In this document: piece by piece, positions 8,249 to 15,552 of the stretch
Layout: the number at the start of each line of letters is the position of its first letter
Position numbering within the stretch: position 1 is the stretch's first letter
Source of the DNA: a virus
Virus record (IMG/VR): IMGVR_UViG_3300009378_000052
Location: 1-26,425 of that record
Reading direction: 5' to 3' (one strand)
DNA length: 26,425 nt
Position numbers and translations under genes: made by a program
The notes under the pieces: model-generated
Seen by the model: only the letters and a program-made list of their open reading frames with translations
The model's database searches: none
What the model was told of the DNA's origin: nothing

Positions 8249-9047
8249 CAATCAACCATGCCCTTCGAGACACGCCACGACTTGAACCGCGCGCTTCTGA
8301 CCTGCCCCGCTGCCGAGTGCAGCACCCGGAACGCTTCCATCTCCCACGCGTCTTGACGGTCGATGCCGCCCGGCCGCGGGAGGTGCCGGGGGTACTCCTC
8401 GCCACCACCACCGCAGTACAGGAACTTGTCGACGGTGTCCCACGCCTGCGTCGGTATGTCGTCGGGTGGCCACACCCCGAACAGGTAGTGACCTTGCCCC
8501 GCCCTCGACAGGAACGCGGGGTCGCACGACATCGGGGTACGGTACCGCTCGCCCTGCGCTTCCCATCGTGCGCGCTCCCGCTTGAGGTTGCCTGCGCCTA
8601 CCCTCCAGTGGTAGGCGACCCGGAGAAAGGGGCCTCGCCCTTCCCCACTCCCGCCGACTTGATGATCGCCTGCACGATCTCGTCGACGAGTACCTGGTCG
8701 TCCTCGACCCGATCCCACACCTTCCGCCAGCCGTCGACCTTGTCCGCGCCGCGCTCGCCGCGGGTGACCCGCTCGAACACGTACCGGCGCAGGTCGTCGG
8801 AGTCGCCGATCATGGCCTGCACGTCGCCGGGGTCGGGCGCCTCGCCGTCGGCCAGTGCCTCGACCCGTTCCGCGGCTTCCTTGGCCGCACCAACAAGGGC
8901 TTTCGCCCGGCACTGTAGGTCAGCGAGGAACCCGCCACGCTCACCCACCGAGAACGGCCGGAAGTAGATCGCGACCTGTTCATCGTCGGGCGCCGTGTCG
9001 TTGCCCGCTGTCGTCGGCACAAAGCGCCGATCCCGAGTCCATCCCAT
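8248..9047 (-). CDS. Tail assembly chaperone GT, made by -1 frameshift
   Basis: This is the predicted fusion of the upstream chaperone with a downstream reading frame that has no good start of its own. Ribosomes would read in frame from 9047 to the slippery CCCTTTC at 8631-8625, slip back one base and continue to the stop at 8248. The product is about 266 residues (141 plus 125). The extension begins LRVAYHWRVGAGNLKRERAR, contains WPPDDIPTQAWDTVDKFLYC and ends SWRVSKGMVD. Upstream of the tape measure in siphophages, a short and a frameshifted long product normally help assemble the tail; the layout here is the same. The exact slip site is inferred from X-XXY-YYZ geometry. Confidence 0.8.
8598..9047 (-). 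CDS. Tail assembly chaperone G (short form)
   Basis: This 149-residue protein lies between the tail tube and tape measure genes, the standard place of the gpG-like chaperone. It is largely helical and charged. The middle section (DLQCRAKALVGAAKEAAERV) and LVDEIVQAIIKSAGVGKGEA near the end support that picture. The ATG follows a GAGGGGCTTTGAC leader just after the tube gene. The reading frame ends in SPTTGG, nine codons past the slippery heptamer, so the normal product has a short unique tail. Sequence similarity to known chaperones is not evident by eye; gene order and frameshift architecture carry the call. Confidence 0.8.
   Translation of the reverse strand: MGWTRDRRFVPTTAGNDTAPDDEQVAIYFRPFSVGERGGFLADLQCRAKALVGAAKEAAERVEALADGEAPDPGDVQAMIGDSDDLRRYVFERVTRGERGADKVDGWRKVWDRVEDDQVLVDEIVQAIIKSAGVGKGEAPFSGSPTTGG
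8625..8631 (-). promoter_or_regulatory. -1 ribosomal frameshift slippery heptamer
   Basis: On the coding strand the heptamer is C-CCT-TTC. It lies in the zero frame as the last base of GCC followed by the Pro codon CCT and the Phe codon TTC, matching X-XXY-YYZ (CCC TTT C). A one-base backward slip lets both tRNAs re-pair as CCC and TTT, opening the frame that runs to 8248. The zero-frame stop is 27 bases below the heptamer. The GC-rich sequence between may help pause the ribosome; no clear pseudoknot was traced. Confidence 0.75.
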
Positions 9048-9074
9048 GTCAAAGCCCCTCCAGGCTGTGCGCCG

Positions 9075-10496
9075 CTACAGCGACGCGATGCTCATGACCA
9101 CGGTTCCCGTACGGCTCCCGCGGTCCTCGGTTTCCAGCACGGCCCCGACGTGGTCATCGCCGGTGGTGCTGAGCTTCGGCAGCTCGAACACCTGCCGCGC
9201 GAGCGTGACCGCGAAGATCGCCCCGGGCGTCTCGCCGAACTGCAGCGTGACCGGGCGGACGTCGCCGGTGACGTGGCGGTAGTACCAATCCCAAGTGTCC
9301 TTTTCGGCCCACGTCGAGAAGGTCGACTTGACCGACAGGTCGCTGCTCTTGACGTAGCCGTGGATGGCGTTCGCGTCGCCGTGCCCGCGCACCCGTTCCT
9401 TGACCCCGCCGTCGGCGGACAGGGAACCCGACTCGCTCACGAGGCGCACGCTGACGACGCTGTCGTCCTCGCTGATCTCGACGTGGCACCCCTTCGCCGC
9501 GATGCTCGATCCGGCGAGGGTCGGGGTCGGCTGGTACACGATGACCACGGCCGCGTCGCCGTGGGCGTCCGCCCCGCCCCCGTCCTTGTCGCGCTCGATG
9601 CTGACCGACGCGCTGGTCGGGTCGGCGGTGACGTACACGACCTCGGCGCTGTTGCCGCCCTCGGCGTTGATCTGCAGGATGGCGCCCTTGGTGATGCCCT
9701 TCCAGTCGGTCCCGGCCACGGTCATCGTGGTCACGCTGTTGTTGATCCCGCCGTTGAGGGTGGTCGGACGACCCTGCGAGTACTCGCGGTAGAAACCGGA
9801 CACCTCCAGCGTCGGCGGCTCGTCGTTGCCCCACGCGATCTTGTAGCTGTTGACCACGCACCCGCCGAGCCGAACGCCCCCGTGGGTCATGGCGAACCAC
9901 AGCGTGAACGCCGTCTCCTCGGCCGTGTCGCTGAGTACGTACGTCTTGGACGCGGTGACGTCGGCGGTGTCGGCCGGGACGAACGTGAGCGGCTGTTCGA
10001 GGGTGATGTTGTCCGGCGCGCTGGCCGTGTCCACGGCGGTCACCACGCGGGCGCGGGGGATGCCGTCGGAGTCGTCGATCCCCACGATGTCACCCGCCGA
10101 GATCCCGGACGCGTCGGCCACGTCGACGACCGTGTGTGTCGAGCTGGACCCGCTGACCGTGGTCGCGGTCGGGGTGCTGACGGCGTCGTCGAAGATCCCG
10201 GTCAGGAACAGCACGCTCCCGTCCCACTCGTTCGCCACGGCGCCCGACGGGATGAGGTCGACCAGCATGCGGAACGACCCCGTGTGCATCCCGCGGATCG
10301 TGCCTTCCTTGGACATGCGCCCGTTCTGGTTGGCCTGGCGCTTGATCGGGATCGCCGGGGTGAATTCCAGCTCACGGATGGCGATGGCGTCAGCCGCCAC
10401 GGGGATCTCCCCCGGGGTCTGGTAGGCGTTCGCCCCCTGCGCCTGCAGGAATACGACCCCGCCGTCCTTGCGAAGTTCCTGGTTGATCGCGGTCAT
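9075..10496 (-). CDS. Major tail tube protein with inserted beta domains
   Basis: This 473-residue protein probably polymerises into the tail tube. The N-terminal part (QANQNGRMSKEGTIRGMHTG, then FRMLVDLIPSG) fits a tube-type beta-sandwich. The C-terminal half (DWYYRHVTGDVRPVTLQFGE, later FAVTLARQVFELPKL) resembles the second half of tube proteins. In between are two small beta modules, around residues 118-185 (SGISAGDIVGIDDSDG) and 240-315 (GINNSVTTMTVAGTDWKGIT). They explain why it is longer than simple tube proteins. The ATG is preceded by GGGAGGACGACAGC. Only one tube-like gene and no sheath are seen, which indicates a siphovirus-type tail. Confidence 0.74.
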   Translation of the reverse strand: MTAINQELRKDGGVVFLQAQGANAYQTPGEIPVAADAIAIRELEFTPAIPIKRQANQNGRMSKEGTIRGMHTGSFRMLVDLIPSGAVANEWDGSVLFLTGIFDDAVSTPTATTVSGSSSTHTVVDVADASGISAGDIVGIDDSDGIPRARVVTAVDTASAPDNITLEQPLTFVPADTADVTASKTYVLSDTAEETAFTLWFAMTHGGVRLGGCVVNSYKIAWGNDEPPTLEVSGFYREYSQGRPTTLNGGINNSVTTMTVAGTDWKGITKGAILQINAEGGNSAEVVYVTADPTSASVSIERDKDGGGADAHGDAAVVIVYQPTPTLAGSSIAAKGCHVEISEDDSVVSVRLVSESGSLSADGGVKERVRGHGDANAIHGYVKSSDLSVKSTFSTWAEKDTWDWYYRHVTGDVRPVTLQFGETPGAIFAVTLARQVFELPKLSTTGDDHVGAVLETEDRGSRTGTVVMSIASL

Positions 10497-10509
10497 GCTG
10501 TCGTCCTCC

Positions 10510-11034
10510 CTACGCGGGGTAAGTCTGCGCCTCGCGCAGCGTGACGCGGACCATGCCGCCCATCATCACAGCGCGCTTTTCTCCGAACTCTTCCAGCCGC
10601 ACGAGCCCGCCGCCGGTGGCAGCGAGGTACGCGTCGGACACGCGCCCGCCGAGGGTGTGGCCTTGCCACTTCTCCTCCTCGTCGAACGTCTCGGTCAATA
10701 GCCAATCGAGGGACTGTTGAAGCTCTTCCTCGATGGCGGGGTCACCCTTGGTGTGCTCACGCCCCACGGCAATGACCACGGTGAAATAGTAGCGGTACCG
10801 CTGGTAGCCCTGCGCCCGCTCGACGACCTCGCGGTCCTCGTACGAGAGCCCGACGTAGGGAAGCCGCGGTTGCCGCTTCGCCGTCGTGCCGGGGAACGTG
10901 TACGTCGTCGGGAGGTCGGTGCCGCTGTAGTCGGCGTTGATGCGGACCGCCCCGGCAGCGAGCCCGCTGGTCGCGTCCTGCAGGAAGTCGGACAGGTGCT
11001 TGCCCGCCGCCCGTGCGAAGCGTTCGCCGCTCAT
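10510..11034 (-). CDS. Tail terminator-like protein
   Basis: This 174-residue product lies between the morphogenesis gene and the tube gene, where a tail terminator usually sits; that protein caps the tube and joins it to the head. The sequence has an N-terminal helix (RFARAAGKHLSDFLQDATSG) followed by mixed alpha-beta stretches (YQRYRYYFTVVIAVGREHTK, then EEELQQSLDWLLTETFDEEE), compatible with that fold. The ATG overlaps the previous stop as ATGA. Recognition is by position and secondary-structure pattern, not by a clear motif. Confidence 0.62.
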   Translation of the reverse strand: MSGERFARAAGKHLSDFLQDATSGLAAGAVRINADYSGTDLPTTYTFPGTTAKRQPRLPYVGLSYEDREVVERAQGYQRYRYYFTVVIAVGREHTKGDPAIEEELQQSLDWLLTETFDEEEKWQGHTLGGRVSDAYLAATGGGLVRLEEFGEKRAVMMGGMVRVTLREAQTYPA

Positions 11035-11681
11035 GCCGCCGCCGCTCGCAGCGCGCGGACGCTGAGATACTTGGTGATCGCCGCGTCGGGGAAGTCGGTG
11101 TAACTCGGCTCGCCGCCTTCCTTGGTGTGGGTCGCCGCCATGTAGGCGAGGGACAGCAGCTTGCCCCCTTCGATTTCGACCTCGGCGGGTAGCTTGCCGT
11201 CGCCGAAGATCGGCCGGGCCGCGTCGAAGTGCACCGAGTACTCCTCACCGGGAGGCGTCTCGGTGACCGATGCCCCGACGGTGACGTGCGATGCGGAGTA
11301 GTCGAGGATCGGCACGGCGCGGATCGTCTTACCTGGGGGGCCTGCGCGGTTGAAGGGCTTGGCGTCGGCGCTTGTCAGCGCGTGCCGCAGGGCCAGCGAG
11401 CGGCGCCCGATGTAGTCGGCCTGCCCGCCGAAGATCCCGATCTTCCACATGCGGTACCGGCCGTCGATGTTCGCCCACCGCCGGCCGAGGTACGCGCCCT
11501 CGCGCCCAAACTGGCGGTTCATCACGACCTCGCGCATGTAGCGGCCGAACGCGCGGAACGTGTCGGGCAACCATGACGCCCGCATCTTGCTGAGGTTGCC
11601 CGCGATCTGCGCCGAGATGACCCGCCCCTGCGGACCTTCGATCTTGAGCTGCAGGAACCCGTCTCGTGCTACCCGGCTCAC
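11031..11681 (-). CDS. Virion morphogenesis / tail completion protein (Mu G-like)
   Basis: This 216-residue protein resembles Mu gpG or HK97 gp10-type neck proteins. Upstream of the middle is FGRYMREVVMNRQFGREGAY, then LGRRWANIDGRYRMWKIG, similar to the conserved region with F..G.W..L.. found in that family. The N-terminal helix and the later beta strands also fit. The GTG start overlaps the connector stop as GTGA, and its own stop overlaps the terminator start, so the three are coupled. It probably helps finish the tail and attach it to the head. A different neck role, such as a stopper, is possible. Confidence 0.66.
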   Translation of the reverse strand: MSRVARDGFLQLKIEGPQGRVISAQIAGNLSKMRASWLPDTFRAFGRYMREVVMNRQFGREGAYLGRRWANIDGRYRMWKIGIFGGQADYIGRRSLALRHALTSADAKPFNRAGPPGKTIRAVPILDYSASHVTVGASVTETPPGEEYSVHFDAARPIFGDGKLPAEVEIEGGKLLSLAYMAATHTKEGGEPSYTDFPDAAITKYLSVRALRAAAA

Positions 11682-12139
11682 AGGTCGCTGTCCAGCTTGC
11701 GCGACGGGAGCGGGCTCTCAATGTCGCTGGTGTCGAGGTCGCTGTTCGGGTAGTCGGTGGCGAGGCTGCGCGGCCGCGGCCCCTTGCGTGTGACGGTGGC
11801 GCCTGCGGCCTCGGCGAACTCGTAGCCGGCCAACTCCTCAAGCCGCTCCTGCGCCTCGTCGCACAGCCACTCGGTGTACTGCTGCACCTCGCCAGCGCTC
11901 TGCAGGTCGTTGGCGCGGCCGACCTTGCACGACGTGAACATGGCCTCGACGTCCTTGACGATGTCCTCGCTTGCCGTGCCCGCCGCCACGGTCACCCCGT
12001 GCGCTGCGAGGAACGTGAGCATGCGGTCGTACACGGCGCCCCACATGACCGTCGCCTGCGTCACGGTCGGGTGACTCGTCGCGTCGATCGTAGTCTCGAG
12101 GTACTGCAGTGCCTCGTCGATGGTGTCGTTGTACGGCAC
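11678..12139 (-). CDS. Head-tail connector (adaptor-like)
   Basis: This 153-residue protein is mostly helical: NDTIDEALQYLETTIDATSH at the start, then VMWGAVYDRMLTFLAAHGVT and QYTEWLCDEAQERLEELAGY. A polar, probably disordered tail follows. The size and helix-bundle pattern suit an adaptor that binds beneath the portal. Its position between the virion genes and the morphogenesis gene agrees. The GTG start lies one base after the upstream TAG, with GGAGG in front of it. The family is inferred and no diagnostic motif is present. Confidence 0.6.
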   Translation of the reverse strand: MPYNDTIDEALQYLETTIDATSHPTVTQATVMWGAVYDRMLTFLAAHGVTVAAGTASEDIVKDVEAMFTSCKVGRANDLQSAGEVQQYTEWLCDEAQERLEELAGYEFAEAAGATVTRKGPRPRSLATDYPNSDLDTSDIESPLPSRKLDSDL

Positions 12140-12140
12140 C

Positions 12141-12560
12141 CTACCTCCGCGCGAGGTCCGTCTCGGTGGTGATGTCGTTGTTGCCCGCGGCGTCCAGCCG
12201 CTCGACGGTGATGTAGACGCCGAGGCCCGCCCGCGGTGCGCCGCCGGTCCAGCCCGCGGCGTAGCTGTTGAGCCGGGTGTCGTAGGCGAACGGCGGGTCT
12301 GCCGACTCGGTCGCCTCGTTCGTCCCCTCCCAGTCGTCCGCCACCGACGGCAGCGTGCATGCGGTGAGGAAGCGGTCGGTCAGGGTGCCGGTAAAGCCGA
12401 GGTAGTACCGCACCTTGAACTGCGTACCCGTGCCCGCGGTCCGCTGGATGTAGGCGTTTTTGATCACGCCCCACACCCCGAAGTCATCGCTGCCGATGAG
12501 CTTCTGCGCGGTGGCCTCGCTGTTGGTGACGTCCTCGAAAAGTACCTGGTGCGTGCTCAT
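12141..12560 (-). CDS. Hypothetical virion-region protein
   Basis: The family is not recognised. The 139-residue product is beta-rich, with a regular pattern of aromatic and hydrophobic residues (GVIKNAYIQRTAGTGTQFKV, then RYYLGFTGTLTDRFLTACTL). It has no enzyme motif and no membrane segment. A GGAGGCGTCGCG leader precedes the ATG. It lies between a fibre-like protein and the connector, so it probably is a virion component such as a stopper or a head-surface protein. The stop codon is followed almost at once by the connector start. Confidence 0.65.
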   Translation of the reverse strand: MSTHQVLFEDVTNSEATAQKLIGSDDFGVWGVIKNAYIQRTAGTGTQFKVRYYLGFTGTLTDRFLTACTLPSVADDWEGTNEATESADPPFAYDTRLNSYAAGWTGGAPRAGLGVYITVERLDAAGNNDITTETDLARR

Positions 12561-12572
12561 CGCGACGCCTCC

Positions 12573-13193
12573 CTAGGAGCTGGCATAGAAGGGGACTTGG
12601 TAGTCGGTCCCGCCGAGGTTGTACGTGATGAACCCGGCCTCGGTGTCGGCCTCGGGATTCTTGAACATGCCGTCGCCGGTGGCGTCGCCCACGCCGAGGA
12701 CGAACGACGCCGCTCCCCCGTGGTCGGGGATCGTGTACGTGCGCGCTGCGGCCTGCTCGGCGACGTTGACGGTCGTGGCGGTGTCCCCTGTGGCGTCGGC
12801 CACGGTGATGGCGAGGTGCCCCTTGGCCGCGGTGCTGGGGAAGATCGACAGCTTGCCGGACGTGCCCGACAGGCCGAGGTCGAGATCCTTGTGCACCTGG
12901 AGCTTCTCGCCCGCGTCGGTGGTGATGAACCGCAGATAGACGTTGCTGGACTCCTGGAAGTTCAGCGCCGCCGCGTTGTTGTCCTGCATGTCGACGATGC
13001 ACCCGGCGTGGGCGTAGATGTCGCCGTCGGCGTACAGGTCGCCGTCAACCTCACAGACGCCGGTGATGTAGCAGGTGCCCGCAGACGTGGCATAGCCGGG
13101 CGTGCCAGTGCCGACAACCATGCGGTTGAACTTCGACGACGCCGCCATAGTGATGGTACCGCCGAGGGTCAATCCATCGAGTTGTAGGGTCAT
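12573..13193 (-). CDS. Fibre-like virion protein, second copy of C-terminal module
   Basis: This 206-residue protein is Gly/Thr/Ala/Asp-rich. Short repeated beta elements (CEVDGDLYADGDIYAHAGC, then KGHLAITVADATGDTATTVN) suggest a beta-helix or fibre. The C-terminus (NPEADTEAGF, GGTDYQVPFYASS) matches the end of the protein at 13579-14136, so the two share a C-terminal module. Phage head-fibre and spike proteins commonly end in such a G-G-T-x-Y motif. The ATG overlaps a tiny upstream ORF as ATGA. It is probably a capsid-surface or neck fibre, because it lies among head genes rather than after the tail hub. Confidence 0.66.
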   Translation of the reverse strand: MTLQLDGLTLGGTITMAASSKFNRMVVGTGTPGYATSAGTCYITGVCEVDGDLYADGDIYAHAGCIVDMQDNNAAALNFQESSNVYLRFITTDAGEKLQVHKDLDLGLSGTSGKLSIFPSTAAKGHLAITVADATGDTATTVNVAEQAAARTYTIPDHGGAASFVLGVGDATGDGMFKNPEADTEAGFITYNLGGTDYQVPFYASS

Positions 13194-13264
13194 GCGGCCT
13201 CCAGTGCCGTGGCGTTCAATCGGCCGGGCGAAGCGTGCGCCTCACCCGACCTGTTGAGCGTCAC
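13190..13264 (-). CDS. Possible 24-residue coupled microprotein
   Basis: This 25-codon frame (GTG to TGA) exactly fills the gap between two clear genes. Its GTG overlaps the upstream stop as GTGA, and its TGA overlaps the next ATG as ATGA. The product begins MTLNRSGEAHASPGRLNATA and has no recognisable motif. The exact two-sided overlap matches the style of the rest of the operon. The frame also holds the GGAGG ribosome site of the following gene. It could be a real small protein or simply a device that carries ribosomes across the gap. No other evidence for coding is available. Confidence 0.4.
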   Translation of the reverse strand: MTLNRSGEAHASPGRLNATALEAA

Positions 13265-13521
13265 GAGGGATTCACCTTGGGCGGATCGGACGGTGGCGGC
13301 ACCGTCGGGTCTTCCGGCTCCGGTTGCTCGAGCACCGCGATCAGCGACTGCAGCGTTTCCATCCCCGCCAGCGTGCCGTTGATCTTGGCGTCGAGTTGGT
13401 CTGCCTCGGCATCGAGCTGCGCGCGCTGCTGTGCGTTGCGCTCCTTTGCCAACAGGCCGTCGGCCAGCCCGAACTTGAACGACGCGAGCCGCCCTTCGAT
13501 CTCGTCTCTGGTGATCCTCAC
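13261..13521 (-). CDS. Small coiled-coil protein
   Basis: This 86-residue protein begins with a charged helical segment (RITRDEIEGRLASFKFGLAD) and continues as a likely coiled coil (RAQLDAEADQLDAKINGTLA). It ends in a Pro-rich tail (PEPEDPTVPPPSDPPKVNPS). The GTG start is supported by GGAGGGGAAAC. It follows a strong UUCG hairpin, which separates it from the capsid genes. It may be a small assembly or chaperone-like factor. The family is not recognised. Confidence 0.65.
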   Translation of the reverse strand: MRITRDEIEGRLASFKFGLADGLLAKERNAQQRAQLDAEADQLDAKINGTLAGMETLQSLIAVLEQPEPEDPTVPPPSDPPKVNPS

Positions 13522-13543
13522 GTTTCCCCTCCGTGAGTTGTAC

Positions 13544-13567
13544 CGGGGGCGACCGAAGCCGCCCCCG
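13544..13567 (-). terminator. Stable UUCG hairpin between fibre and coiled-coil genes
   Basis: In the transcript a 10-pair stem, CGGGGGCGGC against GTCGCCCCCG with one G-U pair, closes a UUCG tetraloop, one of the most stable RNA hairpins. It lies in the 57-base gap after the fibre-like gene. No T-run follows, so complete intrinsic termination is not assured. It may reduce transcription beyond the capsid genes or protect their mRNA 3' end. Confidence 0.65.
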
Positions 13568-13578
13568 TTGGGTTGTTG

Positions 13579-14136
13579 CTACGCGGCGTAGATCGGGAAC
13601 TGGTACAGCGTCCCGCCCACGTCGATGATGCCGTAGCCGGCCTCGGCGTCGGCCTCGGGGTCTGCGGTCATGCCGTCGGCCGACACGACCACGCCACCCT
13701 TGCCGGAAGCCGACACGCCCACGAGCGCGTCCTCGGTCGAGGCCGAGTACAGCACCACATGCAGCGCGGTACCGCCGCCGTCGGTGGCCGCGGACTCGAA
13801 CGACGCGTACGTGCCGCCCGTGCTCGACGCCAGCGAGGTGATGGCGGACTTGACGCCGGACACCACGCCCGCGGAACGGACGGCGGTGAGCTGCGCCATG
13901 TCGACCGACAGCCCCTGCGCCGCGTCCGTCGCGTGGTTGATGGTCCCGGCGATGTTGGCGAGGTCGCCCGCCGCCGTCAGCGCGTGATCGAGATCGAGCG
14001 CACCGTTGCAGTCGATGCCGGAGATCGTGGTCGTGCCGGTCGACGTCAGGGTACCCGCTACGGTGAGCGTGGACCCCGACGGAACCTGACTCGCGCCCTC
14101 GATCAGCGCGTTGGGGAGGAGGTTGGTAACAGCCAT
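13579..14136 (-). CDS. Fibre-like head protein
   Basis: This 185-residue protein directly follows the major capsid gene. The first half is a Ser/Thr/Gly-rich, short-repeat beta region (PSGSTLTVAGTLTSTGTTTI) typical of phage fibres. The second half contains STGGTYASFESAATDGGGTA and ends with a module (DPEADAEAGYG, GGTLYQFPIYAA) also found at the end of the protein at 12573-13193. It may be a head fibre or spike bound to the capsid. The ATG is preceded by GAAGGGGGACAGC, and the UUCG hairpin follows the stop. No enzymatic motif is visible. Confidence 0.66.
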   Translation of the reverse strand: MAVTNLLPNALIEGASQVPSGSTLTVAGTLTSTGTTTISGIDCNGALDLDHALTAAGDLANIAGTINHATDAAQGLSVDMAQLTAVRSAGVVSGVKSAITSLASSTGGTYASFESAATDGGGTALHVVLYSASTEDALVGVSASGKGGVVVSADGMTADPEADAEAGYGIIDVGGTLYQFPIYAA

Positions 14137-14148
14137 GCTGTCCCCCTT

Positions 14149-15141
14149 CTAGGCCGCGGTGACGTCGGAGAAGACGTACCCCGCCGCCGCCTGCGTGATC
14201 AGCTCGTCGACGTAGTGATCGCCCTGGATGACCTCGCCCTTGACGGTGTCGTCGCGGTACGTGGACGTCCCATAGCCCAGGTTGCCGATGTTGCCGCCCA
14301 TGCCGGTCCAGACCGGGGAGAACCCCAGGGACGGCGCCTTGAGCGTCGGGGTGCCCTTGGGCACGCTGTAGAAGCCGACGTAGTCGCCCCAGATGTAGCC
14401 CAGGGAGATCGACTGCCCGTCGTCCGCGGTGTTGTACGTGCCGGCACCGACCAGGAACTTGTCGACCTGCAGGTAGCGCATCCACTCGTCGCGGGTGATG
14501 ACCGAGGCGTCGCTGGTGTGCTTGACCGCGTCGACCAGGAACGGGTTGCGGCAGAAGCGATGCCACGCCTGGATGCTCGTCACGCACACGAGGTCGTTGC
14601 GGAGCGGGTCGTACGTGCCGTTGCTCATCATGGACTCGACCGCGGTGATGCGGTTGGCCCACGGGTCGGCGGTGTCGCTGTCCCAGCGGGTCGTGGTGAG
14701 CGCCGAGGTGTACGAGGCGAAGGTGGTGGTCGTGTCGAACAGGAGGGCGGCGTACCGCTGCTCCTGCGCGTTCATGAGGTTGGCTGCGACGATCGCGCCG
14801 TTGTCCGCGCGCGGGTCGATGCCGTCGTCGGAGTTCTCGACCTCCTCGTCGGAGCACACGATCTCCAGGCCGTAGTTCTCGGCGAAGTAGGCCGTGGTCG
14901 CCGAGACGTCCCACTCGTATCGGTTGTACGCGCTGCCGGGGCCGCGCAGGAACAGGCGCTGTCCGGCCGGGGCGGCGGTGGTGAAGAACGTACCGTCCGC
15001 GTAGGCCCAGATCTTGTCGCTCTGCTTCTTGACGGCGACCGGCTTGAGCACCTGGTGACCGATGTAGTCGGCGACCGGCACCTTCGCGAGCGACATGCTG
15101 GCCAGGGGCTGATCGACGTGGACTCTGTGAGTTGCGGGCAT
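14149..15141 (-). CDS. Major capsid protein
   Basis: This 330-residue protein is the most likely major head subunit. It is directly preceded by a decoration-protein gene, as is common in this gene order. The N-terminal part (MPATHRVHVDQPLASMSLAK, then VPVADYIGHQVLKPVAVKK) and the middle (DEEVENSDDGIDPRADNGAI) are typical of the HK97-fold group with a long N-arm. The C-terminus includes TYRDDTVKGEVIQGDHYVDE. The length lacks room for a large delta domain, which agrees with a separate scaffold being present. An excellent TAGGAGGACGCC site precedes the ATG. The fold is inferred from size, order and general resemblance, not a single motif. Confidence 0.82.
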   Translation of the reverse strand: MPATHRVHVDQPLASMSLAKVPVADYIGHQVLKPVAVKKQSDKIWAYADGTFFTTAAPAGQRLFLRGPGSAYNRYEWDVSATTAYFAENYGLEIVCSDEEVENSDDGIDPRADNGAIVAANLMNAQEQRYAALLFDTTTTFASYTSALTTTRWDSDTADPWANRITAVESMMSNGTYDPLRNDLVCVTSIQAWHRFCRNPFLVDAVKHTSDASVITRDEWMRYLQVDKFLVGAGTYNTADDGQSISLGYIWGDYVGFYSVPKGTPTLKAPSLGFSPVWTGMGGNIGNLGYGTSTYRDDTVKGEVIQGDHYVDELITQAAAGYVFSDVTAA

Positions 15142-15150
15142 GGCGTCCTC

Positions 15151-15549
15151 CTAGGCGTACGTGCCGTACTGACCGAAGGCGACCAGCATCCAGAAGGTGT
15201 CACCGTCGGCGGCGTCTTCCAGGGCGTGGCCCCAGATGTAGTTGCCGAGGGTGGTGGTTGCGATGGCGTTGCCGCTGGCGTCGGTGGTGATCTTGTCACC
15301 CTCGCCGATGGTGCCGCCGGCCTGCGCCTTGACCTTGCCGGCGACGCACAGCGTCAGCGCGGCCGAGGTGGAGTCGGAAGCGGCCTCGACCAGGACGCCC
15401 TTGGGGACGTCGGTGGCGGCGGTCGCGAGAGTGGCCTTGCCGCTGTTCTCCTTGAACAGGAACCCCGCCTTGGAGGAGCTGTCGGCACTGGCCTGGTACG
15501 CCATCGTCTCGGCACCTGCGCCGAGCGGGACCTTGTAGACACTCGACAT
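15151..15549 (-). CDS. Head decoration protein (DUF2190-like)
   Basis: This 132-residue protein is small and beta-rich. Its Ala/Gly/Thr-rich repeats include KAGFLFKENSGKATLATAAT and GGTIGEGDKITTDASGNAIA, and it ends WGHALEDAADGDTFWMLVAF. This matches DUF2190-type capsid decoration proteins, which sit on the shell surface and stabilise it. It lies between scaffold and major capsid, the usual place. A GGGAGGACTAGACC leader supports the ATG. Recognition is by pattern rather than a strict motif. Confidence 0.72.
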   Translation of the reverse strand: MSSVYKVPLGAGAETMAYQASADSSSKAGFLFKENSGKATLATAATDVPKGVLVEAASDSTSAALTLCVAGKVKAQAGGTIGEGDKITTDASGNAIATTTLGNYIWGHALEDAADGDTFWMLVAFGQYGTYA

Positions 15550-15552
15550 GGT

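Noticed and set aside
9150-10544. Plus-strand open frame of 464 codons over the tail tube gene
   Set aside because: It mirrors the tube gene and gives a Val/Arg/Gly/Asp-rich product with no recognisable domain.
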